This document shows positions 1 through 5,713 of a stretch of 5,713 nucleotides of DNA, one piece after another. The notes below the pieces were generated by a model. That model was not told where the DNA came from, searched no databases, and was given only the letters and a program-made list of their open reading frames with translations. Position numbers and translations under genes: made by a program. Positions within the stretch are counted from its first letter, which is position 1. Each line of letters begins with the position of its first letter. Origin of the DNA: Spirochaetaceae bacterium. GTDB lineage: Bacteria; Spirochaetota; Spirochaetia; B11-G9. The stretch lies in NCBI GenBank assembly GCA_030643345.1, contig DAOWMA010000151.1, positions 1 through 5,713 on the forward strand. The letters run 5' to 3'.

Positions 1-2
1 AC

Positions 3-1199
3 AGAGCTATTCCTGCAGATTCAGTTATCCGGATATTTGTTACTATCATTCCTGTTCTGGTTTCCTTTCTTTTACTTTGTGCATTCTTTGTATTCTATCG
101 TATGTTTAAATCCAGAATGAATTTAGAAACTACTTTACGGCAGAAAGAAAAGAAATCAAGAGAAAACCTGCTTACTCTTTCAACTGCTATAGAACAGAGT
201 CCAAGTATTGTTGTAATAACAGACCTTGAAGGAAATATTGAATATGTTAATCCAAAATTTACAGAAATTACAGGATATGAGAAGGATGAAGTAATAGGGA
301 GTAATCCGCGTATTCTAAAAAGTGGTCATTTCCAGGATAATATATATGAGAAAATGTGGGAAGCAATTAGTCAAGGTGGTGAGTGGAGGGGGGAATTCCA
401 TAACAGAAAAAAGAATGGAGATTTGTACTGGGAAGCTGCCTCTATTTCATCTATAAAGGATGTAAATGGTGAAATAAAGCATTATCTTGCAGTAAAAGAG
501 GATATTACTGAACGGAAAAGAATTGAAGAAGAATTAATTACGAGTAAACAGAAGTTGAAAATTTCTCTGGAAGAGGAGGATGCTCTTCTTAGAGAACTCT
601 ATCATAGAACTAAAAACAACATGCAGGTTATCAGTGCCATGATTAATTTAAGTGCATCGAAACTTGACGATGCCGGTGTTTATGAAGTTTTTAGTGATTT
701 GGATAATCGTATACAATCTATGTCTCTGGTCCATGAAAAACTTTATCAATCACAAAATCTTTCGAGTATTGATCTTAAAGAGTATATAACAGATCTGTGT
801 TGCTCCCTGAAGGTAAGTTATCACAGAACAGGTTGTGAAGTATCTTTTGTGTTTGAGCTGGAGGAAATTTCAGTGTTGATTGATGCAGCTGTCCCTCTGG
901 GTTTAATTATAAATGAACTGGTATCCAACTCTTTTAATCATGCTTTTCCCGGCAGGGAGAAGGGAGAGATTAGTATTAAATTAGAGTCATATGAGGATTC
1001 AACTGTAAAAATTGAGATTGCTGATAATGGGATAGGTGCAGGTTCTGAATTTAGTATGGATAAGCTTGAAACAATTGGTTTACAGACAGTCTTTGCAATA
1101 GGTGAAGATCAGCTTCACGGTAATATCAAGCTGGATACAAGTTCCGGATTTAAATTTTCCCTTGAGTTCAGGAATGATGCTTTTACAACAAGGATTTAG
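3..1199 (+). CDS. PAS-HisKA_2 membrane sensor histidine kinase, 5'-truncated by the window edge
   Basis: C-terminal part of a sensor kinase that autophosphorylates on His and passes phosphate to an unidentified response regulator. The frame stays open from base 3 with no stop. The Met at 102 is very probably internal, because the codons before it encode a transmembrane helix (about 36-104; IRIFVTIIPVLVSF then LLLCAFFVFY). Residues are counted from that Met. A short linker helix is followed by a PAS domain (about 25-137: DLEGNIEYVNPKF, then ITGY, ending DITERKR). The HisKA_2 dimerisation/phosphoacceptor region has ELYHRTKNN with predicted phosphoacceptor H168. The HATPase has N-box NELVSNSFNHAF (271-282), G1 DNGIG (308-312) and a short G2-like IGLQTV (325-330). 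The upstream part should hold an extracytoplasmic sensor domain that cannot be seen here. No regulator gene lies next to it on this strand. The family call is firm; the signal is unknown. Confidence 0.93.
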   Translation, partial: RAIPADSVIRIFVTIIPVLVSFLLLCAFFVFYRMFKSRMNLETTLRQKEKKSRENLLTLSTAIEQSPSIVVITDLEGNIEYVNPKFTEITGYEKDEVIGSNPRILKSGHFQDNIYEKMWEAISQGGEWRGEFHNRKKNGDLYWEAASISSIKDVNGEIKHYLAVKEDITERKRIEEELITSKQKLKISLEEEDALLRELYHRTKNNMQVISAMINLSASKLDDAGVYEVFSDLDNRIQSMSLVHEKLYQSQNLSSIDLKEYITDLCCSLKVSYHRTGCEVSFVFELEEISVLIDAAVPLGLIINELVSNSFNHAFPGREKGEISIKLESYEDSTVKIEIADNGIGAGSEFSMDKLETIGLQTVFAIGEDQLHGNIKLDTSSGFKFSLEFRNDAFTTRI

Positions 1200-1208
1200 C
1201 AGCAGTTC

Positions 1209-1901
1209 CTAGATATACCTGTATCCCGCATTATGCACAGTACGGATAATTTCCGGTTCGCCTGGATTTTTTTCAATTCTCTTTCGTAATTGGGAGATAT
1301 GCTGATCCAGAGTTCTGGAATTAGGCATATGGGGAATGCCCCAACCTGCATCATAGATTCTGTTTCTATCCAGGACTTTTCCCTTGTTTTCAGAAAACAA
1401 CTTCAATATTCGAATATCCCTTGGGCTTAGTTCAATTTCCTCTTCTCCCCGAACGGCTTTTAACTCAGAAGGATACACTAAAAGATCTGCAATTCTGAAA
1501 TCAGTTAAGGTCCTGTCTTCTGGAGGATTACTATTCATAACGATTGATCGTCTTGCAACAGCCCGAATCCTGGCAATAATTTCTCTTACACCAAATGGTT
1601 TCGAAATGTAATCATCCGCTCCAAGCTCAAGGCCAAGAACTTTATCAATTTCCTCGGACTTTGCACTCAGGAATATTACCGGAACCTGCTGATCTTCTTT
1701 TCTAATTGCCTTGCATACATCATAGCCGTTTATTTTAGGCATCATTATGTCCAGACAGATACAGTCAGGCTGTTCAGATTTAAAAAGTTCAAGAGCTCTC
1801 TTTCCATCCTCTGCGGCAACAACCCTGAAACCTTCATTCTCCAGAATGTCGATTAATCCCTCTCTTGTGTAAATATCATCCTCTGCTATCAGTACTGTCA
1901 T
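1209..1901 (-). CDS. OmpR/PhoB-family response regulator (receiver + winged helix)
   Basis: DNA-binding transcription regulator of 230 aa, a typical length for the family, and presumed phosphorylation target of the kinase encoded just upstream. The receiver domain (about 1-118) has acidic pocket E7-D8-D9, phosphoacceptor D51 in CLDIMMPKINGYD, switch S79 in FLSA, and K101 in the SKPF motif, so all key residues are intact. The winged-helix effector (about 130-230) shows LSPRDIRILKLF, the recognition helix RTLDQHISQLRKRI and the C-terminal wing TVHNAGYRY, diagnostic of OmpR/PhoB. The ATG overlaps the kinase stop as ATGA (1898-1901), and a strong AGGAGG lies 4 nt upstream inside the kinase's last codons, so the two are translationally coupled. 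It is the last gene of the VWA-kinase-regulator unit. Probable targets include the 11-bp repeats in front of this operon (inference). Which named regulator it corresponds to cannot be told from sequence alone. Confidence 0.95.
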   Translation of the reverse strand: MTVLIAEDDIYTREGLIDILENEGFRVVAAEDGKRALELFKSEQPDCICLDIMMPKINGYDVCKAIRKEDQQVPVIFLSAKSEEIDKVLGLELGADDYISKPFGVREIIARIRAVARRSIVMNSNPPEDRTLTDFRIADLLVYPSELKAVRGEEEIELSPRDIRILKLFSENKGKVLDRNRIYDAGWGIPHMPNSRTLDQHISQLRKRIEKNPGEPEIIRTVHNAGYRYI

Positions 1902-3460
1902 GTTCCCTCCTTTGGGGATTTCAGTCTGACCTGGAATATGGCCCCTACATTAGAAGAAGCTGCTTCAGACAGAAGAACAACACTACCGCCATGGATTTCT
2001 GCAAGTGTACGTACCAAAGAGAGGCCGATACCTGTGCCCGAAACCCCGTCTGTCAGTTTGTTGCTTACTCTGAAGAAGGGCCCAAAAATTTTCTCTTTTA
2101 AATTCTCAGGTATTCCAGGCCCTCTGTCCCTGACAGTTAGTATAAATGTCTCATCCATAAGGGAAGACTCAACTTTAATCCACTTACCGTCTGCAGCATA
2201 TTTTTCAACATTGCTTATAAGGTTACTGAGGATCTGTCCCAGGATATCCGGATCTATTAATACAGTTTTTGTAGCCTTAAGTTTAGTATATAGTTTAATT
2301 CCCTTTGTTTTGAAAGAGTAACTAAAACTATCCAATGTTCCCTTTATTATTTCATCAGGAACTGACCTTACAGGGTTAAAAGTAACTCCGTTTTTCTGAT
2401 CCTTTGCAAAGCTGAGAACATTATTTATCAATCTGCCAAGACGATTGCTTTCAGAGATAATAATGTTTAACTGCTTTTTTGTCTTTCTTTCTTCTTTTGT
2501 AAATTTTGTTTCCAGAAGTTCGGCATACATTCTTATGTTGGTGAGGGGTGTTTTAAGTTCATGGGAAACCTGATTAACAAAACTAACCTTCTGTGAGGCC
2601 TCTCTCATTTCTCTGGTACTTTCTTTGTAGAGATAGATGGACAGAGTGATAATTACAAGAAACATCGTCATGAGAGAGATAGCAAGGAATAATCTGTTTC
2701 CTCCAGTATTAAGTGAACCTGGATCCAGAAAATATTCAAGATGCCAGGATGAAACAGGATTGTTGAGGGGCATTACTGAATCGCTTATTATATTGTTTGC
2801 CGGTGACCAGGAGCCCCATTGATAGAGGATATTTCCATTTACATCGAACAAAGATATACGAATTGTGGAGTTTTCTTCATTTGTGACCGGCAGGCTGTTA
2901 ATTATTCTCGAAAGAAGTGCAGATCTGTTTAATTCAATGCCTTCAATAACAACTTTATGAGCAGAACTTTCTTTTTCCTGCCAATAAATGAAGTTGAGCC
3001 CATCTCCCATAAACCATGTATGCCATCCCTGCAGGCTAGTTTCTTTCGGATTTTCAGTATCTGATTTCTGCAGAAAATTAAAAGAGATATCTGTTTCTTT
3101 AATTCTTGCAATGAATGCTTCTTCCTTCCTGCTGAGGGGAATATCTGCAGAAGGATAGATTAGGCCATCCTGATCAGAAAGAAAAATCTGCTTTATAAGA
3201 TTATGGTTTCGCTGGAGGATCCTTATTTCATCAATATCTGTGCCTGTATTATTTATGACCTGATCAAGTTCATCCTCAAGTTCTGTAAATACCCTTTCTA
3301 TACTGTCCCTTACTATTTCAAGCTGCTGGTTACCAAGATTCTGAATCTGCTGTTCCCGGTGTTCCTTTTCTGATTGTATACCGGCAAAACCCATCCAGCT
3401 TAAAAGCCCGATGGGGATAATTGCCATAATAATTAGACCTGTTGTCAGTCTTCTATTCAT
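1898..3460 (-). CDS. Two-TM sensor histidine kinase (HisKA/HATPase_c) with large extracytoplasmic sensor region
   Basis: Membrane sensor kinase, 520 aa, partner of the regulator encoded immediately after it. TM1 is about residues 5-27 and TM2 about 257-278. Between them is an extracytoplasmic region of about 230 aa that opens with a charged, probably coiled-coil helix (about 29-70). It then shows two PAS/Cache-like stretches (around QIFLSDQDGLIYPS, 91-104, and ISLFDVNGNILYQWG, 202-216); a dCache-like fold is my inference. The cytoplasmic HisKA has phosphoacceptor H300 in SHELKTP. The HATPase has an N-box with N413 and N417, G1 DRGPGI (445-450), F-box IFGPFFRV and G2 GTGIGL (475-480), so catalytic motifs are complete. 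No HAMP domain is evident; TM2 joins HisKA by a short linker. The gene starts 6 nt after the VWA stop. No in-frame alternative start exists upstream because the preceding in-frame triplets run straight back to a TGA. The start has no clear Shine-Dalgarno. The last codons contain the ribosome binding site of the regulator. Confidence 0.95.
   Translation of the reverse strand: MNRRLTTGLIIMAIIPIGLLSWMGFAGIQSEKEHREQQIQNLGNQQLEIVRDSIERVFTELEDELDQVINNTGTDIDEIRILQRNHNLIKQIFLSDQDGLIYPSADIPLSRKEEAFIARIKETDISFNFLQKSDTENPKETSLQGWHTWFMGDGLNFIYWQEKESSAHKVVIEGIELNRSALLSRIINSLPVTNEENSTIRISLFDVNGNILYQWGSWSPANNIISDSVMPLNNPVSSWHLEYFLDPGSLNTGGNRLFLAISLMTMFLVIITLSIYLYKESTREMREASQKVSFVNQVSHELKTPLTNIRMYAELLETKFTKEERKTKKQLNIIISESNRLGRLINNVLSFAKDQKNGVTFNPVRSVPDEIIKGTLDSFSYSFKTKGIKLYTKLKATKTVLIDPDILGQILSNLISNVEKYAADGKWIKVESSLMDETFILTVRDRGPGIPENLKEKIFGPFFRVSNKLTDGVSGTGIGLSLVRTLAEIHGGSVVLLSEAASSNVGAIFQVRLKSPKEGT
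1899..1911 (-). promoter_or_regulatory. Ribosome binding site and ATGA start/stop overlap for the response regulator
   Basis: On the minus strand AGGAGG (1911-1906) is followed by a 4-nt spacer (GAAC) and the regulator ATG (1901-1899). The Shine-Dalgarno is built into the kinase's final Lys-Glu-Gly codons, and the kinase TGA overlaps the ATG. This fixes the regulator start and implies coupled, near-stoichiometric synthesis of kinase and regulator. Confidence 0.85.
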
Positions 3461-3466
3461 GATGCA

Positions 3467-4795
3467 TCATTCGCTGTAATCCTGCTGACTTTGTATTTCG
3501 TATGTAGACGCTTTCATTCTTTTTCGGCTGGCATTCCATTCTGCATCATCTTCTATTGCTTCTGCATCTATAGCATTAACATTTCCAAGAATAAGAAGTT
3601 CATCAGATTCAAGTGCAGAAGCGGCCCCAAACAGATATTCAGTGTTTTCCTGAAGAAGTGCCTGTGCTTCCCCAACTTTTCCCTCATCTCTAAGCATTAT
3701 GGCTTCTTCACTAACCTCCGCAGATATCTGTTTTACAGCATCAATAACAGTCTCTTTATCCACAGATTCCTCAACTATTTCCTCAGATCCTGTAAACTCA
3801 ACACCTGTTTGTCCTGACAGTTTATCAGATTTTTTAGATTTCATATCTGCATAGTTTATTGTCACTTCTGCTATATTCATCTTTGATCCAGCCTGGTTAG
3901 GTGGTACAGTAAGCTCAACCAGCAGATACTTTTCCTGATTACTGTAAAGCTGATTTATTTTTGTATACACCTTTCCACCAATAATTTCAGCTTCTCTTCC
4001 CAGTATTCTTAAAGGAACAACACCTTCCGGACAGTTTATTTCAATTTCTACATCCTGTGCTACTACTGAAAGGATGTCCTGAAATTCGTATCGGAATATA
4101 CGTGTAAGATCATTGTAGTTTTCAACAAAAGCATGGTTACCATCACTTCTTCGGGCAAGCTGTACCATAAGGTCTTCATTATAACCCAGACCCAGACCTA
4201 TTGTTGTCACTGAAATGCCACTCCTTTTTAGTGATTCTCCAAGGCTGCCTAATGCTTTGGGAGAATCGGGCCCAACATTTGCAAGACCGTCTGAAAGCAG
4301 TATTACACGGTTAACTGAGTTTCGTTCAAGAAACTTTGATACTTCATCAGCGCCCTTGCTTACTCCCGCAAAAAGAGCTGTGGATCCGTCTGCAAAAACA
4401 GATTCAATTCTACGCTGAATGAATTGTCGGTCAGATACCCTTGTAGCCGGTACAAGTACAGAAACAGTGTCTGAATATGTAACAATGGAAACTATGTCCC
4501 TGTCGTCCAGCATACTTATAGCAATAGAAGCGGCTTCTTTTGCCCGGGCCATTTTTTCACCATCCATAGATCCTGATCGGTCAAGAACTATAGAAACATT
4601 GGCAGGTGTTCTTCTCTCTTCCCCGAGGTCTCCCCCGGTTAAGCCTACCTTCAGAAAGATACTCTGCTCCTGGTTTGCAAGCAGGTATGGATTGGATACG
4701 GATACTTCCAGATCAACTGTTGCAGCTGATAAGGCACTTACGAAAATGCTTAAAAAGATAACTGATAAAACTCTTGAAATTGCTGTTGGTTTCAT
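3467..4795 (-). CDS. Exported von Willebrand A domain protein (MIDAS intact, COG2304-like)
   Basis: 442 aa, predicted secreted or periplasmic. A Sec signal peptide (residues about 1-24/25) has K2, a hydrophobic core VLSVIFLSIFVSAL and a likely cleavage after LSA or LSAA. There is no lipobox and no later TM helix, so the mature protein should be soluble outside the cytoplasm. A short N-terminal beta region (about 26-65) precedes the VWA domain (about 66-240). All metal-ion-dependent adhesion site residues are present: D72-x-S74-x-S76 in LDRSGSM, T139 in DGSTAL and D169 in LLSDG. This supports divalent-cation-dependent ligand binding. A beta-rich segment (about 245-335) and an acidic helical C-terminus (about 340-425; EEAIMLRDEGKVGEAQALL resembles a TPR-like hairpin) follow. 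Such proteins are often labelled Ca-activated chloride channel homologues, but nothing here indicates a channel. It is the first gene of the unit with the kinase and regulator. A good ribosome binding site (AGGAGA, 4801-4806) lies 5 nt before the ATG. Confidence 0.92.
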   Translation of the reverse strand: MKPTAISRVLSVIFLSIFVSALSAATVDLEVSVSNPYLLANQEQSIFLKVGLTGGDLGEERRTPANVSIVLDRSGSMDGEKMARAKEAASIAISMLDDRDIVSIVTYSDTVSVLVPATRVSDRQFIQRRIESVFADGSTALFAGVSKGADEVSKFLERNSVNRVILLSDGLANVGPDSPKALGSLGESLKRSGISVTTIGLGLGYNEDLMVQLARRSDGNHAFVENYNDLTRIFRYEFQDILSVVAQDVEIEINCPEGVVPLRILGREAEIIGGKVYTKINQLYSNQEKYLLVELTVPPNQAGSKMNIAEVTINYADMKSKKSDKLSGQTGVEFTGSEEIVEESVDKETVIDAVKQISAEVSEEAIMLRDEGKVGEAQALLQENTEYLFGAASALESDELLILGNVNAIDAEAIEDDAEWNASRKRMKASTYEIQSQQDYSE

Positions 4796-4870
4796 AAAAC
4801 TCTCCTTTGGTTGCTTCTTTGTTTCTTAATCAACAGCCTATATCCTTTTAAATTTTCTTAGTCAGATCAG

Positions 4871-4903
4871 TGTAAAACATTTGTAAAAAATTTGTAAGAT
4901 TAT
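4871..4903. repeat. Three tandem 11-bp direct repeats, candidate OmpR/PhoB-type operator
   Basis: Plus-strand units are TGTAAAACATT (4871-4881), TGTAAAAAATT (4882-4892) and TGTAAGATTAT (4893-4903). All begin with TGTAA at exactly 11-bp spacing; on the minus strand the cores read TTACA. Neighbouring 11-mers on each side do not match. About one helical turn between half-sites is the binding geometry known for OmpR/PhoB-family dimers, and TTACA-like cores resemble PhoP boxes described in Bacillus. Because the operon encodes such a regulator, autoregulation is the natural inference. The third unit overlaps the TATAAT at 4899-4904 (repression if that promoter is used). The first contains the TTTACA of the alternative -35 (activation if that one is used). 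Confidence 0.6.
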
Positions 4904-4904
4904 A
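4899..4904 (-). promoter_or_regulatory. Candidate -10 element (TATAAT)
   Basis: A perfect match to the sigma-70 -10 consensus on the minus strand, upstream of the VWA operon and about 105 nt from its ATG. The corresponding -35 (around 4922-4927, TCATGA) is poor, so the promoter would be weak or need an activator, or this may be a chance match in AT-rich DNA. It overlaps the distal 11-bp repeat. Confidence 0.4.
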
Positions 4905-4978
4905 AGGGAAGAGGTATATCTTCATGATTGTGCCATTAATCACCGTAAGTTGCAGATGGAATGGGCATCATAGAAAAT

Positions 4979-5356
4979 CTACTTCTTCGGAATATTAAAC
5001 TGCTCACTTTCAAATTTATCCCCGCCCAGCCAGATATCTATCTTTATACCACTGCTTGTACGACTGACATCAGCATGCTTAACCTGCCATCCAAGAAGAT
5101 CCAGTCGTGATGAACCCAACAGGTCCTGACCGGTCATGGCTCCGTAATAACCCGCTAGTTCGGGCCTTTTCGGTCTGTTCAGGTCCTTTTCCATTTTTGC
5201 GATTTCTTCATCTGTATGGGAATTATCATCCATTACTGACAGATGCAGTCCGTCTTTTTCCTGATGAAGGGAAATTACCAGACGCATGGGATTTTCTTCC
5301 AGGAGATAGCTGGAAATTTCACCAATTAGATGAAGGATAAAATCTTTTCTTTTCAT
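4979..5356 (-). CDS. Hypothetical 125-aa protein, possibly a degenerate GHKL/anti-sigma-like domain
   Basis: I do not recognise this as a named family. The product is a soluble 125-aa protein with no signal peptide or TM helix. An N-terminal helix (about 4-20, ILHLIGEISSYLLEE) is followed by two beta-like strands ending in LHLSVMDDN (37-45). A charged helix (47-60) and a glycine-rich loop GYYGAMTG (69-76) come next. The C-terminus (83-110) is GWQVKHADV then SSGIKIDIWL. The order helix, strand-DxN, G-rich loop, helix, SSG-strand resembles the Bergerat ATPase fold of anti-sigma/histidine-kinase proteins. However, the N-box Asn and the DxGxG motif are missing or altered, so ATP binding is doubtful. 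It starts 24 nt after the DUF1576-like gene with a GGGAG Shine-Dalgarno (5370-5366) 9 nt before the ATG, so the two are probably co-transcribed. The coding call is good; the fold is inference. Confidence 0.8.
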   Translation of the reverse strand: MKRKDFILHLIGEISSYLLEENPMRLVISLHQEKDGLHLSVMDDNSHTDEEIAKMEKDLNRPKRPELAGYYGAMTGQDLLGSSRLDLLGWQVKHADVSRTSSGIKIDIWLGGDKFESEQFNIPKK

Positions 5357-5380
5357 ATCGAGTAACTCCCAATTAATTTA

Positions 5381-5713
5381 TTATGAAAAATCTTCTTTGT
5401 TTGAACGGTACCACTGGATAACTGCAATAATAAATGCAGCAGTTAGTCCGCCAGCAAAACCATTGTTATACAGATTCATCCCTCCCTGCCATGCTCCGGT
5501 CTGCAGTACCATAAACAGATGTATGAATCCTGCAATAATCCCCACTAAAATACCAAACTGCCCTGCCAGCGGTGCAAGGGTTGTTCCAAAAAGAGCGGCC
5601 AGCAGTGGCCCGGGGGATGAAAGCTCCCTGCTGAACAGCAGAGTACTAAGGACAACTCCCAGGACGATGGGCCAGGAATTTTTAATATGTGTACCAAATG
5701 CACCAAAACCCAT
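5381..5713 (-). CDS. C-terminal part of a polytopic membrane protein resembling DUF1576, 5'-truncated
   Basis: 110 residues visible, reading in from the right edge. The Met codon at the very edge (5713-5711) is likely internal, because the sequence starts mid-protein in a GFGAFGTH motif that precedes a hydrophobic segment. Hydrophobic stretches at about 14-28, 37-52, 54-70 and 86-102 indicate several membrane segments. A conserved-looking loop, TGAWQGGMNLYNNGFAGG (72-89), lies before the last helix, and a short charged tail (YRSNKEDFS) is probably cytoplasmic. The GGMNLYNNGFAGG motif is what I associate with DUF1576, a family of uncharacterised membrane proteins of roughly 400 or more residues; this is recall, not a search. 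Transport or sensing roles are possible but not shown. It is followed after 24 nt by the 125-aa gene on the same strand. Confidence 0.75.
   Translation of the reverse strand: MGFGAFGTHIKNSWPIVLGVVLSTLLFSRELSSPGPLLAALFGTTLAPLAGQFGILVGIIAGFIHLFMVLQTGAWQGGMNLYNNGFAGGLTAAFIIAVIQWYRSNKEDFS

Larger units (their letters stand above)
4796..4978 (-). promoter_or_regulatory. Intergenic region with presumed promoter and 5' UTR of the VWA-kinase-regulator operon
   Basis: This 183-bp gap separates the stop of the 125-aa gene from the VWA start; both are on the minus strand. It contains a perfect TATAAT on the minus strand (4904-4899) with only a weak -35 match about 17 bp upstream. A second possibility uses TTTACA at 4876-4871 as -35 with TTTAAA (4852-4847) as -10, 18-bp spacer. 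Three 11-bp direct repeats lie between and over these elements. The region ends with the VWA ribosome binding site AGGAGA. I see no convincing intrinsic terminator for the upstream gene pair, so some read-through into the VWA operon is possible. Confidence 0.6.

Noticed and set aside
102..104. ATG at 102 as the true start of the PAS kinase
   Set aside because: The frame is open to the window edge and the preceding codons encode a transmembrane helix directly continuous with this Met, with no ribosome site before it.
1865..2321. Two plus-strand open frames opposite the kinase 3' end
   Set aside because: Antisense to the conserved HATPase motifs of the kinase, with no sensible ribosome site or protein features.
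4419..4829. Plus-strand open frame of 136 codons opposite the VWA gene
   Set aside because: It lies almost wholly antisense to the well-supported VWA coding sequence and its product has no recognisable domain; an overlap shadow.
4829..4860. Repeated TAAGAAA in the VWA 5' UTR
   Set aside because: A 7-bp repeat in AT-rich DNA with no regular spacing is expected by chance.
4908..4923. Small inverted repeat GAAGA-6-TCTTC as a terminator for the 125-aa gene
   Set aside because: Only a 5-bp, AT-rich stem with no T-tract on the minus strand; too weak for an intrinsic terminator.
1..5713. Mobile elements, CRISPR arrays, tRNA, rRNA or riboswitches
   Set aside because: No transposase, terminal inverted repeats, spaced repeat array, cloverleaf or conserved aptamer pattern was seen on either strand.

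Overview
The window (5,713 bp, AT-rich) is a compact stretch of bacterial signalling genes. Strong AGGAGG-type ribosome binding sites, a 4-bp ATGA start/stop overlap and short intergenic gaps are all bacterial. A Sec-exported VWA protein, two membrane histidine kinases and a membrane protein resembling DUF1576 suggest a diderm or clostridial-type anaerobe. Abundant PAS/HisKA_2 kinases plus DUF1576 fit Spirochaetota best, but this assignment is tentative because no rRNA or marker gene is present.

Layout, left to right. (1) Positions 3-1199, plus strand: the C-terminal part of a membrane PAS-HisKA_2 sensor histidine kinase whose start lies left of the window. (2) Positions 4795-1209, minus strand: a tight three-gene unit, in transcription order a secreted/periplasmic von Willebrand A (VWA) protein, a two-TM HisKA sensor kinase and an OmpR/PhoB-type response regulator. 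The spacings are 6 nt and then a 4-bp overlap. (3) Positions 4796-4978: the only substantial intergenic region. It holds the presumed promoter of the VWA unit and three direct repeats spaced exactly 11 bp apart, the geometry expected for OmpR/PhoB-family binding. (4) Positions 5713-4979, minus strand: the C-terminal end of a polytopic membrane protein resembling DUF1576, followed 24 nt later by a 125-residue protein that may be a degenerate GHKL/anti-sigma-like domain.

How the genes may work together (inference): the kinase has a large extracytoplasmic sensor region and is co-expressed with an exported MIDAS-containing VWA protein, so the VWA protein may be either its ligand-presenting partner or its output. 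The regulator probably binds the 11-bp repeats upstream of its own operon, giving autoregulation. The plus-strand kinase converges on the regulator gene with only 9 bp between stop codons and is not obviously part of this circuit.
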